In this document: positions 42,781 through 52,298 of the stretch, one piece after another
Numbering within the stretch: the first letter of the stretch is position 1
How the letters are laid out: each line of letters begins with the position of its first letter
Assembly: GCF_002966125.1 (NCBI RefSeq)
Contig: NZ_CP027062.1
Coordinates: forward strand, 2,652,501-2,716,500
DNA: 64,000 nt
Reading direction: 5' to 3'
Source: Pukyongia salina
GTDB lineage: Bacteria > Bacteroidota > Bacteroidia > Flavobacteriales > Flavobacteriaceae
Notes under the pieces: generated by a model
The model's input: only the letters and a program-made list of their open reading frames with translations
Told to the model about the DNA's origin: nothing
Databases searched by the model: none
Translations under genes and position numbers: made by a program

Positions 42781-43320
42781 ATGAGCCAAAAAGTGTTACT
42801 AAACGCAACCGAAGTGCACATCGCCCTTCATCGACTGGCTTGCCAATTAATTGAAAACCACGATAACTTTCAAGACACCGTACTCGTTGGGATCCAGCCA
42901 CGAGGGGTGTATCTCGCCGAACGCCTGAAAATAATGCTCGAAAAGGATTATAAAATCAAGAATATCCGCTTGGGATGTCTGGATATTACCTTTTATAGAG
43001 ACGATTTCAGAAGGGGAGATAAGCCGCTGGAAGCTAACACCACCCAGATAGACTTTATATTGGAAGACAAGAAGGTGGTATTTATAGACGATGTACTGTA
43101 TACCGGGCGAAGTATTCGGTCGGCACTTACCGCCATTCAATCTTTTGGCAGACCTACAGAGATCGAACTATTAACCCTCATAGACAGAAGATTTAGCCGT
43201 CATTTACCTATTCAGCCGGATTATAGAGGCCGTCAGGTAGATGCAATCAATAAAGAAAAAGTAAAAGTGTGCTGGAAAGAACAGGATGGTGAGGACGCAG
43301 TGTATCTAATTAGTAATTAA
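42781..43320 (+). CDS. pyrR: PyrR: uracil phosphoribosyltransferase / pyr regulator
   Basis: 179 residues. The PRPP-binding loop FIDDVLYTGRSIRSALTA near residue 100 and the flexible loop FYRDDFRR near 65 identify PyrR. In Bacillus PyrR binds the pyr leader RNA and also makes UMP from uracil and PRPP. Here the promoter lies about 28 bases from the start and no attenuator is present, so RNA-based control of this transcript is unlikely and the enzymatic role may dominate. It is followed after one base by pyrB. Confidence 0.9.
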   Translation: MSQKVLLNATEVHIALHRLACQLIENHDNFQDTVLVGIQPRGVYLAERLKIMLEKDYKIKNIRLGCLDITFYRDDFRRGDKPLEANTTQIDFILEDKKVVFIDDVLYTGRSIRSALTAIQSFGRPTEIELLTLIDRRFSRHLPIQPDYRGRQVDAINKEKVKVCWKEQDGEDAVYLISN

Positions 43321-43321
43321 T

Positions 43322-44260
43322 ATGAGCGAATTAAGTGTAAATCACTTATTAGGAATTAAATACATCAACGAAGATGATATAAACCTGATCTTCGAAACCG
43401 CCGATCATTTTAAGGAAGTGATCAACAGGCCCATAAAAAAAGTCCCCTCACTTCGCGATATAACCATCGCTAATCTATTTTTCGAAAACAGTACCCGCAC
43501 CCGTCTTTCCTTCGAATTGGCAGAGAAAAGACTCTCTGCAGATGTTATTAATTTCTCCGCGGCCTCATCTTCTCTTACTAAAGGAGAAACCCTTATAGAT
43601 ACTGTAAACAATATCCTGTCCATGAAAGTGGATATGGTCGTTATGCGACACCCTAATCCAGGTGCAGGGGTGTTTCTTTCTAAACATATAGACGCCAGTA
43701 TCGTGAACGCTGGCGATGGGGCTCATGAACATCCAACCCAGGCCCTGTTAGACTGTTACTCGATTCGGGAAAGACTAAAAAGCGTATCTGGTAAAAAGGT
43801 GGTAATCGTGGGAGATATTCTTCACTCAAGGGTAGCATTGAGCAATATTTTTGCTTTGCAGAAACTTGGAGCTACAGTTAAAGTGTGTGGCCCTAAAACG
43901 CTTATACCTAAATATATAGAAAAACTAGGTGTGTCTTATGAAGGGAATCTTCGCAAGGCTTTAGAATGGTGTGATGTAGCCAATATGTTGCGGGTTCAGA
44001 ATGAGCGAATGGAGATTAGTTATTTTCCAACAACAAGGGAATATACTCAGCAATATGGTGTCAATAAGGCACTGTTGGATAGTCTTGGCAAAGAAATTGT
44101 TGTCATGCACCCGGGGCCTATTAATCGTGGTGTAGAAATAACCAGCGACGTGGCCGACAGCAAGCAGGCGATCATCCTGGAGCAGGTTCAAAATGGGGTA
44201 GCCATCAGGATGGCTGTATTATATCTGCTGGCATCAAAAATTCAGCATAATGAAAATTAA
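43322..44260 (+). CDS. pyrB: Aspartate carbamoyltransferase, catalytic subunit
   Basis: 312 residues. The carbamoyl-phosphate motif ENSTRTRLSFE near residue 54, KGETLIDT (active-site Lys) and EHPTQALLDCYSI near 135 are intact. It makes carbamoyl aspartate, the second step of de novo pyrimidine synthesis. A regulatory pyrI subunit is absent nearby, as expected for stand-alone trimers. The end overlaps the next gene by 11 bases. Confidence 0.95.
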   Translation: MSELSVNHLLGIKYINEDDINLIFETADHFKEVINRPIKKVPSLRDITIANLFFENSTRTRLSFELAEKRLSADVINFSAASSSLTKGETLIDTVNNILSMKVDMVVMRHPNPGAGVFLSKHIDASIVNAGDGAHEHPTQALLDCYSIRERLKSVSGKKVVIVGDILHSRVALSNIFALQKLGATVKVCGPKTLIPKYIEKLGVSYEGNLRKALEWCDVANMLRVQNERMEISYFPTTREYTQQYGVNKALLDSLGKEIVVMHPGPINRGVEITSDVADSKQAIILEQVQNGVAIRMAVLYLLASKIQHNEN

Positions 44261-44585
44261 AAATTACGAAAACTATGTGGTCCTGGCAGACGACCACGAT
44301 GATCTAAAAGAATTTGCTTCTTTTCTTGAATTTCAGATATTAAAAAAATTTAAAGGTCAGAACGTGGTGATCGATCTTACCAATTACCTGGCACTTACCC
44401 TTGAAGAACTCTTGTATTTTCTAAAAACATCCAATAAACACAGGGCTACAAAGCAATCGTTCGTCTTGATCTCTTCAACCCTCGACCCAGACACCATTCC
44501 CACCGAACTCATTGTTGTTCCCACGGCACAAGAAGCCGCAGATATTATCGAAATGGAAGAAATAGAACGTGATCTTGGATTTTAG
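44250..44585 (+). CDS. STAS-like small protein
   Basis: 111 residues, alpha/beta, with FKGQNVVIDLTNYLALTLEELLYFLKTSNKHRATKQSFVLIS around 32-73, a pattern typical of STAS/SpoIIAA-like domains (strand, DLT, helix, strand). No serine phosphorylation site is obvious. It overlaps pyrB and lies 36 bases before rnz; in related genomes a similar gene accompanies rnz and is sometimes itself mislabelled ribonuclease Z. Its role is not known. Confidence 0.7.
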   Translation: MKIKNYENYVVLADDHDDLKEFASFLEFQILKKFKGQNVVIDLTNYLALTLEELLYFLKTSNKHRATKQSFVLISSTLDPDTIPTELIVVPTAQEAADIIEMEEIERDLGF

Positions 44586-44621
44586 AGCAGATAAACACAT
44601 CATCATATCCCGCAGTTCAAT

Positions 44622-45527
44622 ATGAACCTTACCATTCTTGGTTGTCATTCCGCTACTCCCCGAACCAGTGCTCACCCTACAGCACAAGTTCTGGAGATGA
44701 GAGGCCACCTGTTTCTTATTGATTGTGGAGAAGGAACACAGGTCCAACTGCGTAAGCTTAAAGTGAAATTCTCACGTATACGTAATATCTTTATTTCACA
44801 TTTACATGGAGATCATTTCTTCGGACTCGTAGGTCTTATTTCAACTTTCAGGCTATTAGGTAGAGAAGTCGATCTGCATATTTATGGACCGGAAGGAATA
44901 AAAGAAGCCATCGTACTTCAATTAAAGCTGGGAAACAGCTGGACCAATTACAATCTTATTTTTCATGAATTAAGCTCGAAATCTCCTGAAACGCTTTTTG
45001 AGGACGAAAAGGTTAGTGTAGAGACCATTCCATTAGATCACAGGGTGTACACCAATGGTTTTCTTTTTCGCGAAAAGCCAGGAGAGCGTAAATTAAATCT
45101 GGACGCGGCCGTTAAATCCCGAATTGACAACAGCTACTTTTCTAAAGCGAAACAAGGGCACGACATCGAAAACAGGGATGGAGTGCTCATTAAGAACGAG
45201 ACTGTAACTCATCCGCCGGACCCACCGGTATCTTATGCCTATTGTAGCGATACCGCATATCTACCAAAGATAGTGGACCAAATTAAAGGGGTTACTGTCT
45301 TATATCACGAGTCAACTTTCCTTGAGTCTCACCAACATTTGGCCGAGGCCACAAAACACAGCACGGCTAAGGAAGCAGCTGTAATCGCTAAGAAGGCAGA
45401 AGCGGGAACCCTTATACTGGGGCATTATTCAGGCCGATATAAAGATCTGGAAGATTTCCGTAGGGAAGCTCAGAATGTCTTTGATAATGTAGAGCTGTCT
45501 GAGGATGGCAAAACCTTTAAATTTTAA
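44622..45527 (+). CDS. rnz: Ribonuclease Z
   Basis: 301 residues, metallo-beta-lactamase fold. The zinc motif HLHGDHFFG is near residue 61, and the further ligands are in PLDHRVYTNGF, YCSDTAY and LGHYSGRYKD. The N-terminal TVQ/AQVLEMRGHLFLIDCGEGTQ is typical of tRNase Z, which cuts the 3' trailer from pre-tRNA. It is a member of the long co-directional run from pyrR. Confidence 0.93.
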   Translation: MNLTILGCHSATPRTSAHPTAQVLEMRGHLFLIDCGEGTQVQLRKLKVKFSRIRNIFISHLHGDHFFGLVGLISTFRLLGREVDLHIYGPEGIKEAIVLQLKLGNSWTNYNLIFHELSSKSPETLFEDEKVSVETIPLDHRVYTNGFLFREKPGERKLNLDAAVKSRIDNSYFSKAKQGHDIENRDGVLIKNETVTHPPDPPVSYAYCSDTAYLPKIVDQIKGVTVLYHESTFLESHQHLAEATKHSTAKEAAVIAKKAEAGTLILGHYSGRYKDLEDFRREAQNVFDNVELSEDGKTFKF

Positions 45528-45597
45528 CCCAGATTTAATTCTTTCATCTTTTCACAGCTTTTCCAAAACTCGTAACTTGCGTAATAAAGTTTTTGGC

Positions 45598-46242
45598 ATG
45601 AGAGACAATCTTCATGATTACAGAAAAACCTATGAGAAAGGAGAATTATCCTGCACCTCGGTGGATCCCAATCCTATGCAACAATTCCGCACCTGGTTTT
45701 ACGATGTGCAAGAGTCTGGTGGTGTGGACGAGGTAAATGCCATGACACTTAGCACCATTGGTGGTGATGGTTTCCCTAAAGGCAGGGTGGTACTCTTAAA
45801 AAAATACGATGAATACGGTTTTTACTTTTACACCAATTACAACAGCGAAAAGGGAAGATCGATTGCCAATAATCCTAAGGTGAGTTTATCTTTCTTCTGG
45901 CCTAATATGGAGCGCCAGGTGATTATCAAAGGGACTGCCGAACGAACTTCCGAAGCAGATTCTGATAACTATTTTCATTCCCGGCCCAAGGGGAGTCAGT
46001 TAGGCGCTGTGGTGTCCAATCAAAGCGCCACTATCGAAAGTAGGAAAGAACTTGAAGAGCAGTTGGTAAAGCTGGAAAAAGAATATAAGAACAAAGAGGT
46101 GGAACGTCCAAAAGACTGGGGCGGTTATTTGGTAAGACCGGTCTCCTTCGAATTTTGGCAGGGAAGGCCCAACAGGCTGCACGACAGGATTCAATACCTA
46201 CTTAAAGATTCAGACTGGATTATTAACAGACTACAACCTTAA
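45598..46242 (+). CDS. pdxH: Pyridoxamine/pyridoxine 5'-phosphate oxidase
   Basis: 214 residues from the ATG at 45598 (MRDNLHDYRKTYEKGEL), the conserved N-terminus; the longer frame from 45505 overlaps rnz and has no family similarity. The FMN-binding GRVVLLKKYDEYGFYFYTNYNSEKG, the substrate motif and the C-terminal WGGYLVRPVSFEFWQGRPNRLHDR are intact. It makes pyridoxal phosphate, the cofactor of the aminotransferase and desulfurase in this window. It sits 70 bases after rnz and 12 before the next gene. Confidence 0.94.
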   Translation: MRDNLHDYRKTYEKGELSCTSVDPNPMQQFRTWFYDVQESGGVDEVNAMTLSTIGGDGFPKGRVVLLKKYDEYGFYFYTNYNSEKGRSIANNPKVSLSFFWPNMERQVIIKGTAERTSEADSDNYFHSRPKGSQLGAVVSNQSATIESRKELEEQLVKLEKEYKNKEVERPKDWGGYLVRPVSFEFWQGRPNRLHDRIQYLLKDSDWIINRLQP

Positions 46243-46254
46243 AAATTAGCTTAC

Positions 46255-46743
46255 ATGAAAACACTTTACATGGCCCGTCATGCCAAATCGTCCTGGAAAT
46301 ACGATCTGCCAGACCACCAGAGACCTCTAAAAAAAAGAGGGCATAATGATGCTACCCTTGTTTCCGAAAAGGCACAGGCAGAGCATAAACCGCCGCAAAA
46401 GATCATAACCAGCGATGCTAACAGGGCTCAAACTACAGCAATGTATTTTAAGAATGCGTTTGGGATTAGTGATAAGGATTTCGTACTTAATCACGATCTG
46501 TACGACTTTAGCGGGCAAGGTGTGATGGAGATCATCAAGAACCTGGACGATTCGCTGGATAGGGTAATGATCGTTGGTCATAATCACGCCTTCACGTCTA
46601 TAGTAAATATGCTTGGAAATGAATATATTGATAACCTACCCACAAGTGGATTTGTAATGATCAAATTCCCGGTCGATTCCTGGAAGGACATCACCACGGG
46701 TAAGACCAAATCAATGATCTTTCCAAGACATCTTAAAGAATAA
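46255..46743 (+). CDS. Histidine phosphatase family protein (SixA-like)
   Basis: 162 residues. The phospho-histidine motif is MARHAKSSW (His9), with a second catalytic histidine in VIVGHNHAFTS near residue 106, and a conserved Arg in DANRAQTTA. This is the short branch of the phosphoglycerate-mutase superfamily represented by SixA, which removes phosphate from histidine phosphotransfer domains; other members act on small molecules. The substrate is unknown. It lies 5 bases before ppk1. Confidence 0.85.
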   Translation: MKTLYMARHAKSSWKYDLPDHQRPLKKRGHNDATLVSEKAQAEHKPPQKIITSDANRAQTTAMYFKNAFGISDKDFVLNHDLYDFSGQGVMEIIKNLDDSLDRVMIVGHNHAFTSIVNMLGNEYIDNLPTSGFVMIKFPVDSWKDITTGKTKSMIFPRHLKE

Positions 46744-46748
46744 CCTGC

Positions 46749-48830
46749 ATGTCGAAAACTTCCAAAGTAGCTAAAAACCTGTATAGAAACCGTGAACTTA
46801 GCTGGCTCCAATTTAATGCCAGGGTGCTTCAGGAAGCCGAGGACAAAACTGTTCCACTTATTGAACGGCTTCGATTTATAGGTATATTTTCAAACAATCT
46901 GGACGAATTTTTCAAAGTTCGGTATGCTACCATTAAACGAATTGTAGAGGCGGGCAAAGGAGGACGCAGGGTATTGGGAGGAATATCGGCCACCGAATTG
47001 CTGGAAGAGATCACTCAAACCGTGATAGAACAACAGGCAACAAGCCTCAGTATTCTCAATAGCATTCAGGAAGAACTTCAGAAGGAGAATATCTATATTA
47101 TTGATGAAACCGAACTAAGTCCGGAACAGGATAAATATGTTCTCGATTTCTTTATTCAAAAGGTTAGCCCTTCGCTTGTTACCATCATGATCGGGGAGCT
47201 AGAGGAATTTCCAAAATTAAAAGATAGCGCAGCCTATCTGGCGGTGAGAATGAAAATGTCTAAAGAAGACGTCACTTTCGAATCGAAGATAAATTATGCC
47301 CTCATTGAGATTCCAAGGCAAATAGACCGTTTTGTAGAATTACCCACCGAAGGTGATAAGCAATACCTCATAATGCTCGATAATCTTATTAGACGATGTC
47401 TTGGTAATATCTTCAGCATCTTTAATTATGAGAGTATTACGGCACATATGATCAAGATAACCAGGGATGCCGAATTGGATATCGATAGTGACCTAAGTAG
47501 AAGTTTCCTTGAGAAGATATCCCGTAGTGTGGAAAAACGCAGCTCGGGCGATCCGGTACGATTTGTATATGATAAGAATATCGATAAAGAAACTCTGGAA
47601 TTCCTCATGAACAAAATGGGAATAGATAGCACTGATAGTATTATTCCTGGGGGAAGATATCACAATAGGAGGGATTATATGAAATTCCCCAGCCTTGGTA
47701 GAAAAGATCTGTTATACGAGGCAAAAGAACCGCTTCGAATACCGGGCCTTAGCCTGGAAGGAAGTATTTTGGAGAAAATTGCCGAGAAGGATTACTTGCT
47801 TTATACCCCTTATCAATCGTTTGGCTATGTTGTAAAGTTTCTGAAAGAAGCTGCCCTGGACCCAAAAGTAAAATCGATAAAGATCACCATTTACCGCCTG
47901 GCCGAGTCCTCACAAATTGCCGGAGCACTAATCAATGCGGCGAAGAATGGCAAAGATGTTACCGTACAAATAGAATTGCAGGCTCGCTTCGATGAAGCGG
48001 CTAATATTGGCTATGCTGAAGAAATGCAAAGCGAAGGAGTTAAGTTAATATTTGGGGTTACCGGGTTAAAGGTGCACTGTAAAGCTTGTGTGATCGAACG
48101 GCTTGAAAATAAGAAAGTATCTCGCTACTCCTTTATTAGCACAGGTAACTTCAATGAATCTACTGCCCGAGTGTATACAGATTATACGCTGTTCACTTCC
48201 AACCAGCGGATAGGGAAAGAAATAAATAAAGTTTTCGATTTCTTCCAGGTAAACTATCAGATCAAAAAATACAGGCATCTTATAGTGTCTCCTCATTACA
48301 CCCGAAACGCGATCTACAATCTAATCGAGAAGGAAATACAAAACCATGAGCAAGGATTGCCGTGTGGGATACGATTAAAACTCAATAGTTTATCAGATTT
48401 TAAAATGATCGATAAGCTTTATGCTGCCAGTCAGGCAGGAGTAAAAATTAAACTCATCGTACGCGGTATATGTTGCCTCATCCCGGGAGTGGAGGGTATG
48501 AGTGAGAATATCGAGGTTATTAGTGTGGTGGATAAATTTCTTGAACATCCTCGATTATTTATCTTTGAAAATGGTGGTGATCCTAAAATCTATATTTCCT
48601 CAGCAGATTTTATGGGGCGTAACCTCGACAATAGGGTGGAGATCTCATGTCCTGTTTACGACGAGGATATAAAGGAGGAACTTATCGACACCTTCGAGAT
48701 CTGCTGGAACGACAATGTGAAAGCAAGGATAATCTCACAGGATTCGGATAATGATTACAGGCGAAATGACAAACCACAAATTCGCTCACAGTTTAAATTG
48801 TACGAATATTACCAACAAAAATTAAAGTAA
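46749..48830 (+). CDS. ppk1: Polyphosphate kinase 1
   Basis: 693 residues. NRELSWLQFNARVLQEA at the N-terminus, RRYHNRRDYMKFP-type and YTPYQSFGYVVKFLKEAALDP blocks, the phosphorylated histidine in KVHCKACVI near residue 442, and SADFMGRNLDNRVEI at the C-terminus all match PPK1. The enzyme makes inorganic polyphosphate from ATP, often at the membrane. Gene ppx follows after one base, so synthesis and breakdown of polyphosphate are encoded together. Confidence 0.95.
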   Translation: MSKTSKVAKNLYRNRELSWLQFNARVLQEAEDKTVPLIERLRFIGIFSNNLDEFFKVRYATIKRIVEAGKGGRRVLGGISATELLEEITQTVIEQQATSLSILNSIQEELQKENIYIIDETELSPEQDKYVLDFFIQKVSPSLVTIMIGELEEFPKLKDSAAYLAVRMKMSKEDVTFESKINYALIEIPRQIDRFVELPTEGDKQYLIMLDNLIRRCLGNIFSIFNYESITAHMIKITRDAELDIDSDLSRSFLEKISRSVEKRSSGDPVRFVYDKNIDKETLEFLMNKMGIDSTDSIIPGGRYHNRRDYMKFPSLGRKDLLYEAKEPLRIPGLSLEGSILEKIAEKDYLLYTPYQSFGYVVKFLKEAALDPKVKSIKITIYRLAESSQIAGALINAAKNGKDVTVQIELQARFDEAANIGYAEEMQSEGVKLIFGVTGLKVHCKACVIERLENKKVSRYSFISTGNFNESTARVYTDYTLFTSNQRIGKEINKVFDFFQVNYQIKKYRHLIVSPHYTRNAIYNLIEKEIQNHEQGLPCGIRLKLNSLSDFKMIDKLYAASQAGVKIKLIVRGICCLIPGVEGMSENIEVISVVDKFLEHPRLFIFENGGDPKIYISSADFMGRNLDNRVEISCPVYDEDIKEELIDTFEICWNDNVKARIISQDSDNDYRRNDKPQIRSQFKLYEYYQQKLK

Positions 48831-48831
48831 T

Positions 48832-49755
48832 TTGCTGAATATAGATAAATACGCGGCTATTGATATAGGTTCCAACGCAATCCGACTTCTTATCGCCACG
48901 GTGATAGAAAGGGAGGGCAGTAAGACCTTGTTTAAAAAAACATCTTTGGTACGTGTTCCTATTCGTCTTGGAGCAGATGTTTTCTTGAAAGACAATATTT
49001 CGGAAGAGAATTACACACGTATGGTGGATGCGATGAATGCATACGTTCTATTAATGAAAACGCATAATGTTACAAGATATCGTGCCTGTGCCACTTCGGC
49101 CATGCGTGAAGCCAGAAACGGTATTAGCATTGCTAAAAGGATCAAGGAAGAGACCGGTGTTGAAATTCAGATCATCGATGGGAACGACGAAGCTGCCATA
49201 ATTGCAACCACAGATCTTAGAGAACTTATTGATGATAATAAGGTGTTTCTATATGTGGATGTAGGTGGAGGTAGTACCGAATTTACAGTGTTCGCAAACG
49301 GAAAGGTGGTTACCTCAAAATCGTTTCAACTGGGAACAGTACGAATCTTAAATGATATGGTTCGCGAAAGTATTTGGGACGATGTGAAGACATGGATCAA
49401 AAAGACCACTCGTAAATACAGTAAGATCAATTGTATAGGTTCTGGAGGAAACATTAATAGTATCTATAAACTAAGTGAAAAGAAAATAGGCAAACCGCTA
49501 AGTTATTTTTACCTGGCCGGCTTTTACGAGGAATTAAAATCCTATACCTATCACGAACGTATCTTCGAATTACAAATGAATCCAGATAGGGCAGATGTGA
49601 TCATTCCAGCCACCAAGATCTATCTTTCAGCCATGAAATGGAGCGGCTCCAAGAATATGTACGTTCCTAAGATCGGTCTCGCAGATGGTATCGTAAAAAG
49701 CCTATACAATGAAAAGGTAGCGGAAGAGATGGAGATCCAGATGCGAGATAAGTAA
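48832..49755 (+). CDS. Exopolyphosphatase (Ppx/GppA family)
   Basis: 307 residues from a TTG at 48832, one base after the ppk1 stop; no ATG is suitably placed, and MLNIDKYAAIDIGSNAIRLLIA from this TTG matches the family's usual start. The ASKHA phosphate-binding motifs are AAIDIGSNAIRLLI and VDVGGGSTEFTVF, with GSGGNINSIYKL as the third. It is shorter than E. coli Ppx and lacks its C-terminal HD-like domain. It degrades polyphosphate or pppGpp. This is the last gene of the run. Confidence 0.88.
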   Translation: MLNIDKYAAIDIGSNAIRLLIATVIEREGSKTLFKKTSLVRVPIRLGADVFLKDNISEENYTRMVDAMNAYVLLMKTHNVTRYRACATSAMREARNGISIAKRIKEETGVEIQIIDGNDEAAIIATTDLRELIDDNKVFLYVDVGGGSTEFTVFANGKVVTSKSFQLGTVRILNDMVRESIWDDVKTWIKKTTRKYSKINCIGSGGNINSIYKLSEKKIGKPLSYFYLAGFYEELKSYTYHERIFELQMNPDRADVIIPATKIYLSAMKWSGSKNMYVPKIGLADGIVKSLYNEKVAEEMEIQMRDK

Positions 49756-49826
49756 ATTCCCAGATCCCATAGACTATTTATAGTACCGCTTTAAGTAACT
49801 ATATAATTACTTCCTTATAATTACCT

Positions 49827-50441
49827 CTAGCCATGGATGGTCTCTTCTTTACCCAGATCCTTCATGATATCTGCTTCATAATTAAGAAGTTCCTGCCATT
49901 TACGATTTACTTCTTCCACACTATCCCCATATTTCCGGGCGTATCCCAGGAAGAGGGTATAGTGATTTGCCTCGCTAATCATAAGTTTTCTGTAAAAACG
50001 TGCTAATTTTTTATCCTGTAGTTCTTCGCTTAACAACCGGAAACGTTCGCAACTTCTCGCCTCTATCAATGCAGCATATAACAATCTGTGGATTAATTGT
50101 GTTGTTCTGCTGCCCCCTTTTGGGAAGAACTGTGTAAGTTTCGAAACATAATGATCTTTGCGATCTCTTCCCATTACCCAACCACGTTCCAGGATGAGAT
50201 CGTGAACCATTTTAAAATGACTCATTTCCTCTTCAACCAGGGCGATCATATCCTGAACAAGATCTGTATATTCCGGGAACGACACTATAAGTGAAATAGC
50301 CGTAGAAGCGGCCTTCTGCTCACAATAGGCGTGGTCTGTAAGGATCTCCTCTATATTTTTCTCAACAATATTCACCCAACGCGGGTCTGTTGGAAGTTTA
50401 AGGCCCAGCATCTTTTTTGTACCATCGTCTTTTTGCTCCAT
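49827..50441 (-). CDS. miaE: tRNA-(ms2io6A)-hydroxylase, MiaE-like
   Basis: 204 residues, all alpha. The diiron ligands of a ferritin-like four-helix bundle appear as EEEMSHF near residue 70, EARSCERF near 127, and SEANHYTLF near 155. The family hydroxylates 2-methylthio-isopentenyl-adenosine in tRNA; the flavobacterial members are shorter on both ends than the Salmonella enzyme. It lies 8 bases after dnaX on the same strand, so the two are co-transcribed. Confidence 0.85.
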   Translation of the reverse strand: MEQKDDGTKKMLGLKLPTDPRWVNIVEKNIEEILTDHAYCEQKAASTAISLIVSFPEYTDLVQDMIALVEEEMSHFKMVHDLILERGWVMGRDRKDHYVSKLTQFFPKGGSRTTQLIHRLLYAALIEARSCERFRLLSEELQDKKLARFYRKLMISEANHYTLFLGYARKYGDSVEEVNRKWQELLNYEADIMKDLGKEETIHG

Positions 50442-50449
50442 AGAATAAA

Positions 50450-52207
50450 TTAAATATCCAGGTCGAACTCCTTTCTTAGGGTTTCGATCAATGGATTTTT
50501 TTCCTTTAATTTCTCATACTTCTCACGGGCGGTGTACGCATAACGCTTGGTTTCCTCTTCGTTCACTTCTATGGACAGGTCGATCTCGTAATTCTGTAAT
50601 TTATCCCGAAGGAAACCAAGTAATTCGAATTTAGCCCGTTCTACTTCAACTCTAATGGTGTCATTTGGGAAGACGAGATGTATAAGAGTACCGTCAAGTT
50701 TCGGAGTTCCCATAGTGAGGTGGGAGAGGAGGTTGTACTTGCCGTCGGTTTCAACTTTTTTTGCATAATCTGCCCAGGCCGTCTGCATTTCTTCTTCTGT
50801 GAAATCTGTAACGGGAAGATTTTCCTGATCCGGTTGATTGGCGATCAGTTCTTTTTTTAACTGTTGTTTTTTCTGAATACTTTTCAGAGATAGTGCAGAG
50901 ACCTTCTTCGCATTTCGTTCCGCGAGAATCTGTGGACGCTCAATAACCCGCGGTTGTTCAATTTTTTCTTCTGAAGGAGAAGGCAGGATGCTCTCGGTAA
51001 CTTTTTCGGAGATCAATTCTTCCGAAGTAACAGGGATATCGCTATCGGCTGGTACTTTCGACTTAGCCACCGGTTTCTTTTCAGAAGCAATTCCCTTAAA
51101 AAATGAAGGAGGAATTACAAAGCGCTTAGGTTGAGACTTTTTTTTTTCGTCTCTTTTAGTGATAGAACCTAACTGCATGAGGCATAGTTCCACCAGAAGC
51201 CGGGGATTTCTACTCGATTTATACTTTAGATCACAGTTATTGGCAAGCTCGATGGCTTCAACTAGAAAGGAGGCATCTGTCTTTTGCGATTGTTCCAGGT
51301 ACATTTTTTTCACCTGTTCACCAACTTCAAGTAATTCGACCGTATCCTCGTTCTTACATACCAGAAGATCGCGGAAATGCGATGCAAGGCCCATGATAAA
51401 ATGATGCCCATCGAAGCCTTTAGATAAAATATCATTGTAGGAGACTAATAACTGTGGAATATTGTTCTCCAGCAACAAATCGGTAATTGAAAAATAGTAT
51501 GTATAATCCAGGACATTCAGATTTTCGGTAACCGCCTGCCGAGTAAGGTTCTTACCGGCAAAACTCACCACCCTGTCAAAAATAGAAAGCGCATCCCTAA
51601 GAGCACCATCTGCCTTCTGGGCAATGATATGAAGTGCATCATCTTCGGCTTCAATTCCTTCGGAAGTGGCAACTTTCGCCAGGTGCTGTTTTATATCCTG
51701 AACCGTGATCCTCCTGAAATCGAAGATCTGACATCTCGATAAAATAGTAGGAATGATCTTGTGTTTTTCGGTGGTGGCCAAAATAAAAATGGCATGTCTG
51801 GGGGGTTCTTCAAGAGTCTTCAAGAAGGCGTTGAAGGCAGCCGAGGACAGCATATGTACCTCGTCTATTATATACACCTTGTATTTCCCAACCTGGGGTG
51901 GTATACGAACCTGATCGATAAGATTTCGTATATCGTCCACCGAATTATTAGAGGCCGCATCCAGCTCGAATATATTGAAGGCAAAATCTTCATCTTCCTT
52001 TTCGGTTCCGTCCTGGTTTATCTTTTTAGCCAGTATACGTGCACAGGTAGTCTTACCAACGCCCCTTGGTCCGGTAAATAACAAGGCCTGGGCGAGATGG
52101 TTGTTTGCAATAGCATTGTCCAGCGTATTGGTGATCGCCTGTTGTCCTACCACGTCCTCGAACTGAGTAGGCCGGTATTTTCTTGCCGAAACTATGAAGT
52201 GCTCCAT
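50450..52207 (-). CDS. dnaX: DNA polymerase III subunit gamma/tau
   Basis: 585 residues from the ATG at 52205-52207 (MEHFIVSARKYRPTQFEDVVGQ). The Walker A box GPRGVGKTTCARIL is near residue 48, IIDEVHMLS is Walker B, and TTEKHKIIPTILSRCQIF carries the SRC motif. The zinc-finger module normally found between Walker A and LDAAS is missing: only the cysteine inside KTTC remains. The C-terminal part (about 370-585) is a tau-like, charged tail. It loads the beta clamp in the replisome. It is transcribed with miaE. Confidence 0.93.
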   Translation of the reverse strand: MEHFIVSARKYRPTQFEDVVGQQAITNTLDNAIANNHLAQALLFTGPRGVGKTTCARILAKKINQDGTEKEDEDFAFNIFELDAASNNSVDDIRNLIDQVRIPPQVGKYKVYIIDEVHMLSSAAFNAFLKTLEEPPRHAIFILATTEKHKIIPTILSRCQIFDFRRITVQDIKQHLAKVATSEGIEAEDDALHIIAQKADGALRDALSIFDRVVSFAGKNLTRQAVTENLNVLDYTYYFSITDLLLENNIPQLLVSYNDILSKGFDGHHFIMGLASHFRDLLVCKNEDTVELLEVGEQVKKMYLEQSQKTDASFLVEAIELANNCDLKYKSSRNPRLLVELCLMQLGSITKRDEKKKSQPKRFVIPPSFFKGIASEKKPVAKSKVPADSDIPVTSEELISEKVTESILPSPSEEKIEQPRVIERPQILAERNAKKVSALSLKSIQKKQQLKKELIANQPDQENLPVTDFTEEEMQTAWADYAKKVETDGKYNLLSHLTMGTPKLDGTLIHLVFPNDTIRVEVERAKFELLGFLRDKLQNYEIDLSIEVNEEETKRYAYTAREKYEKLKEKNPLIETLRKEFDLDI

Positions 52208-52286
52208 ATTCAAACAAATATAAAAACCTGCTTCCGCTTTTTAAAAAATAGACTTCCCTATTTTACGCTATTTATTAACATTGGAG

Positions 52287-52294
52287 TATTTTTG
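52287..52294 (+). promoter_or_regulatory. -7 element of rnpB
   Basis: TATTTTTG, 5 bases before the start of the P1 stem of RNase P RNA. The -33 side is only a T-rich stretch near 52262. Confidence 0.65.
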
Positions 52295-52298
52295 CAGC

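Noticed and set aside
42752-42781. A pyr attenuator before pyrR
   Set aside because: The promoter is only 28 bases from the start codon, leaving no room for anti-terminator and terminator hairpins.
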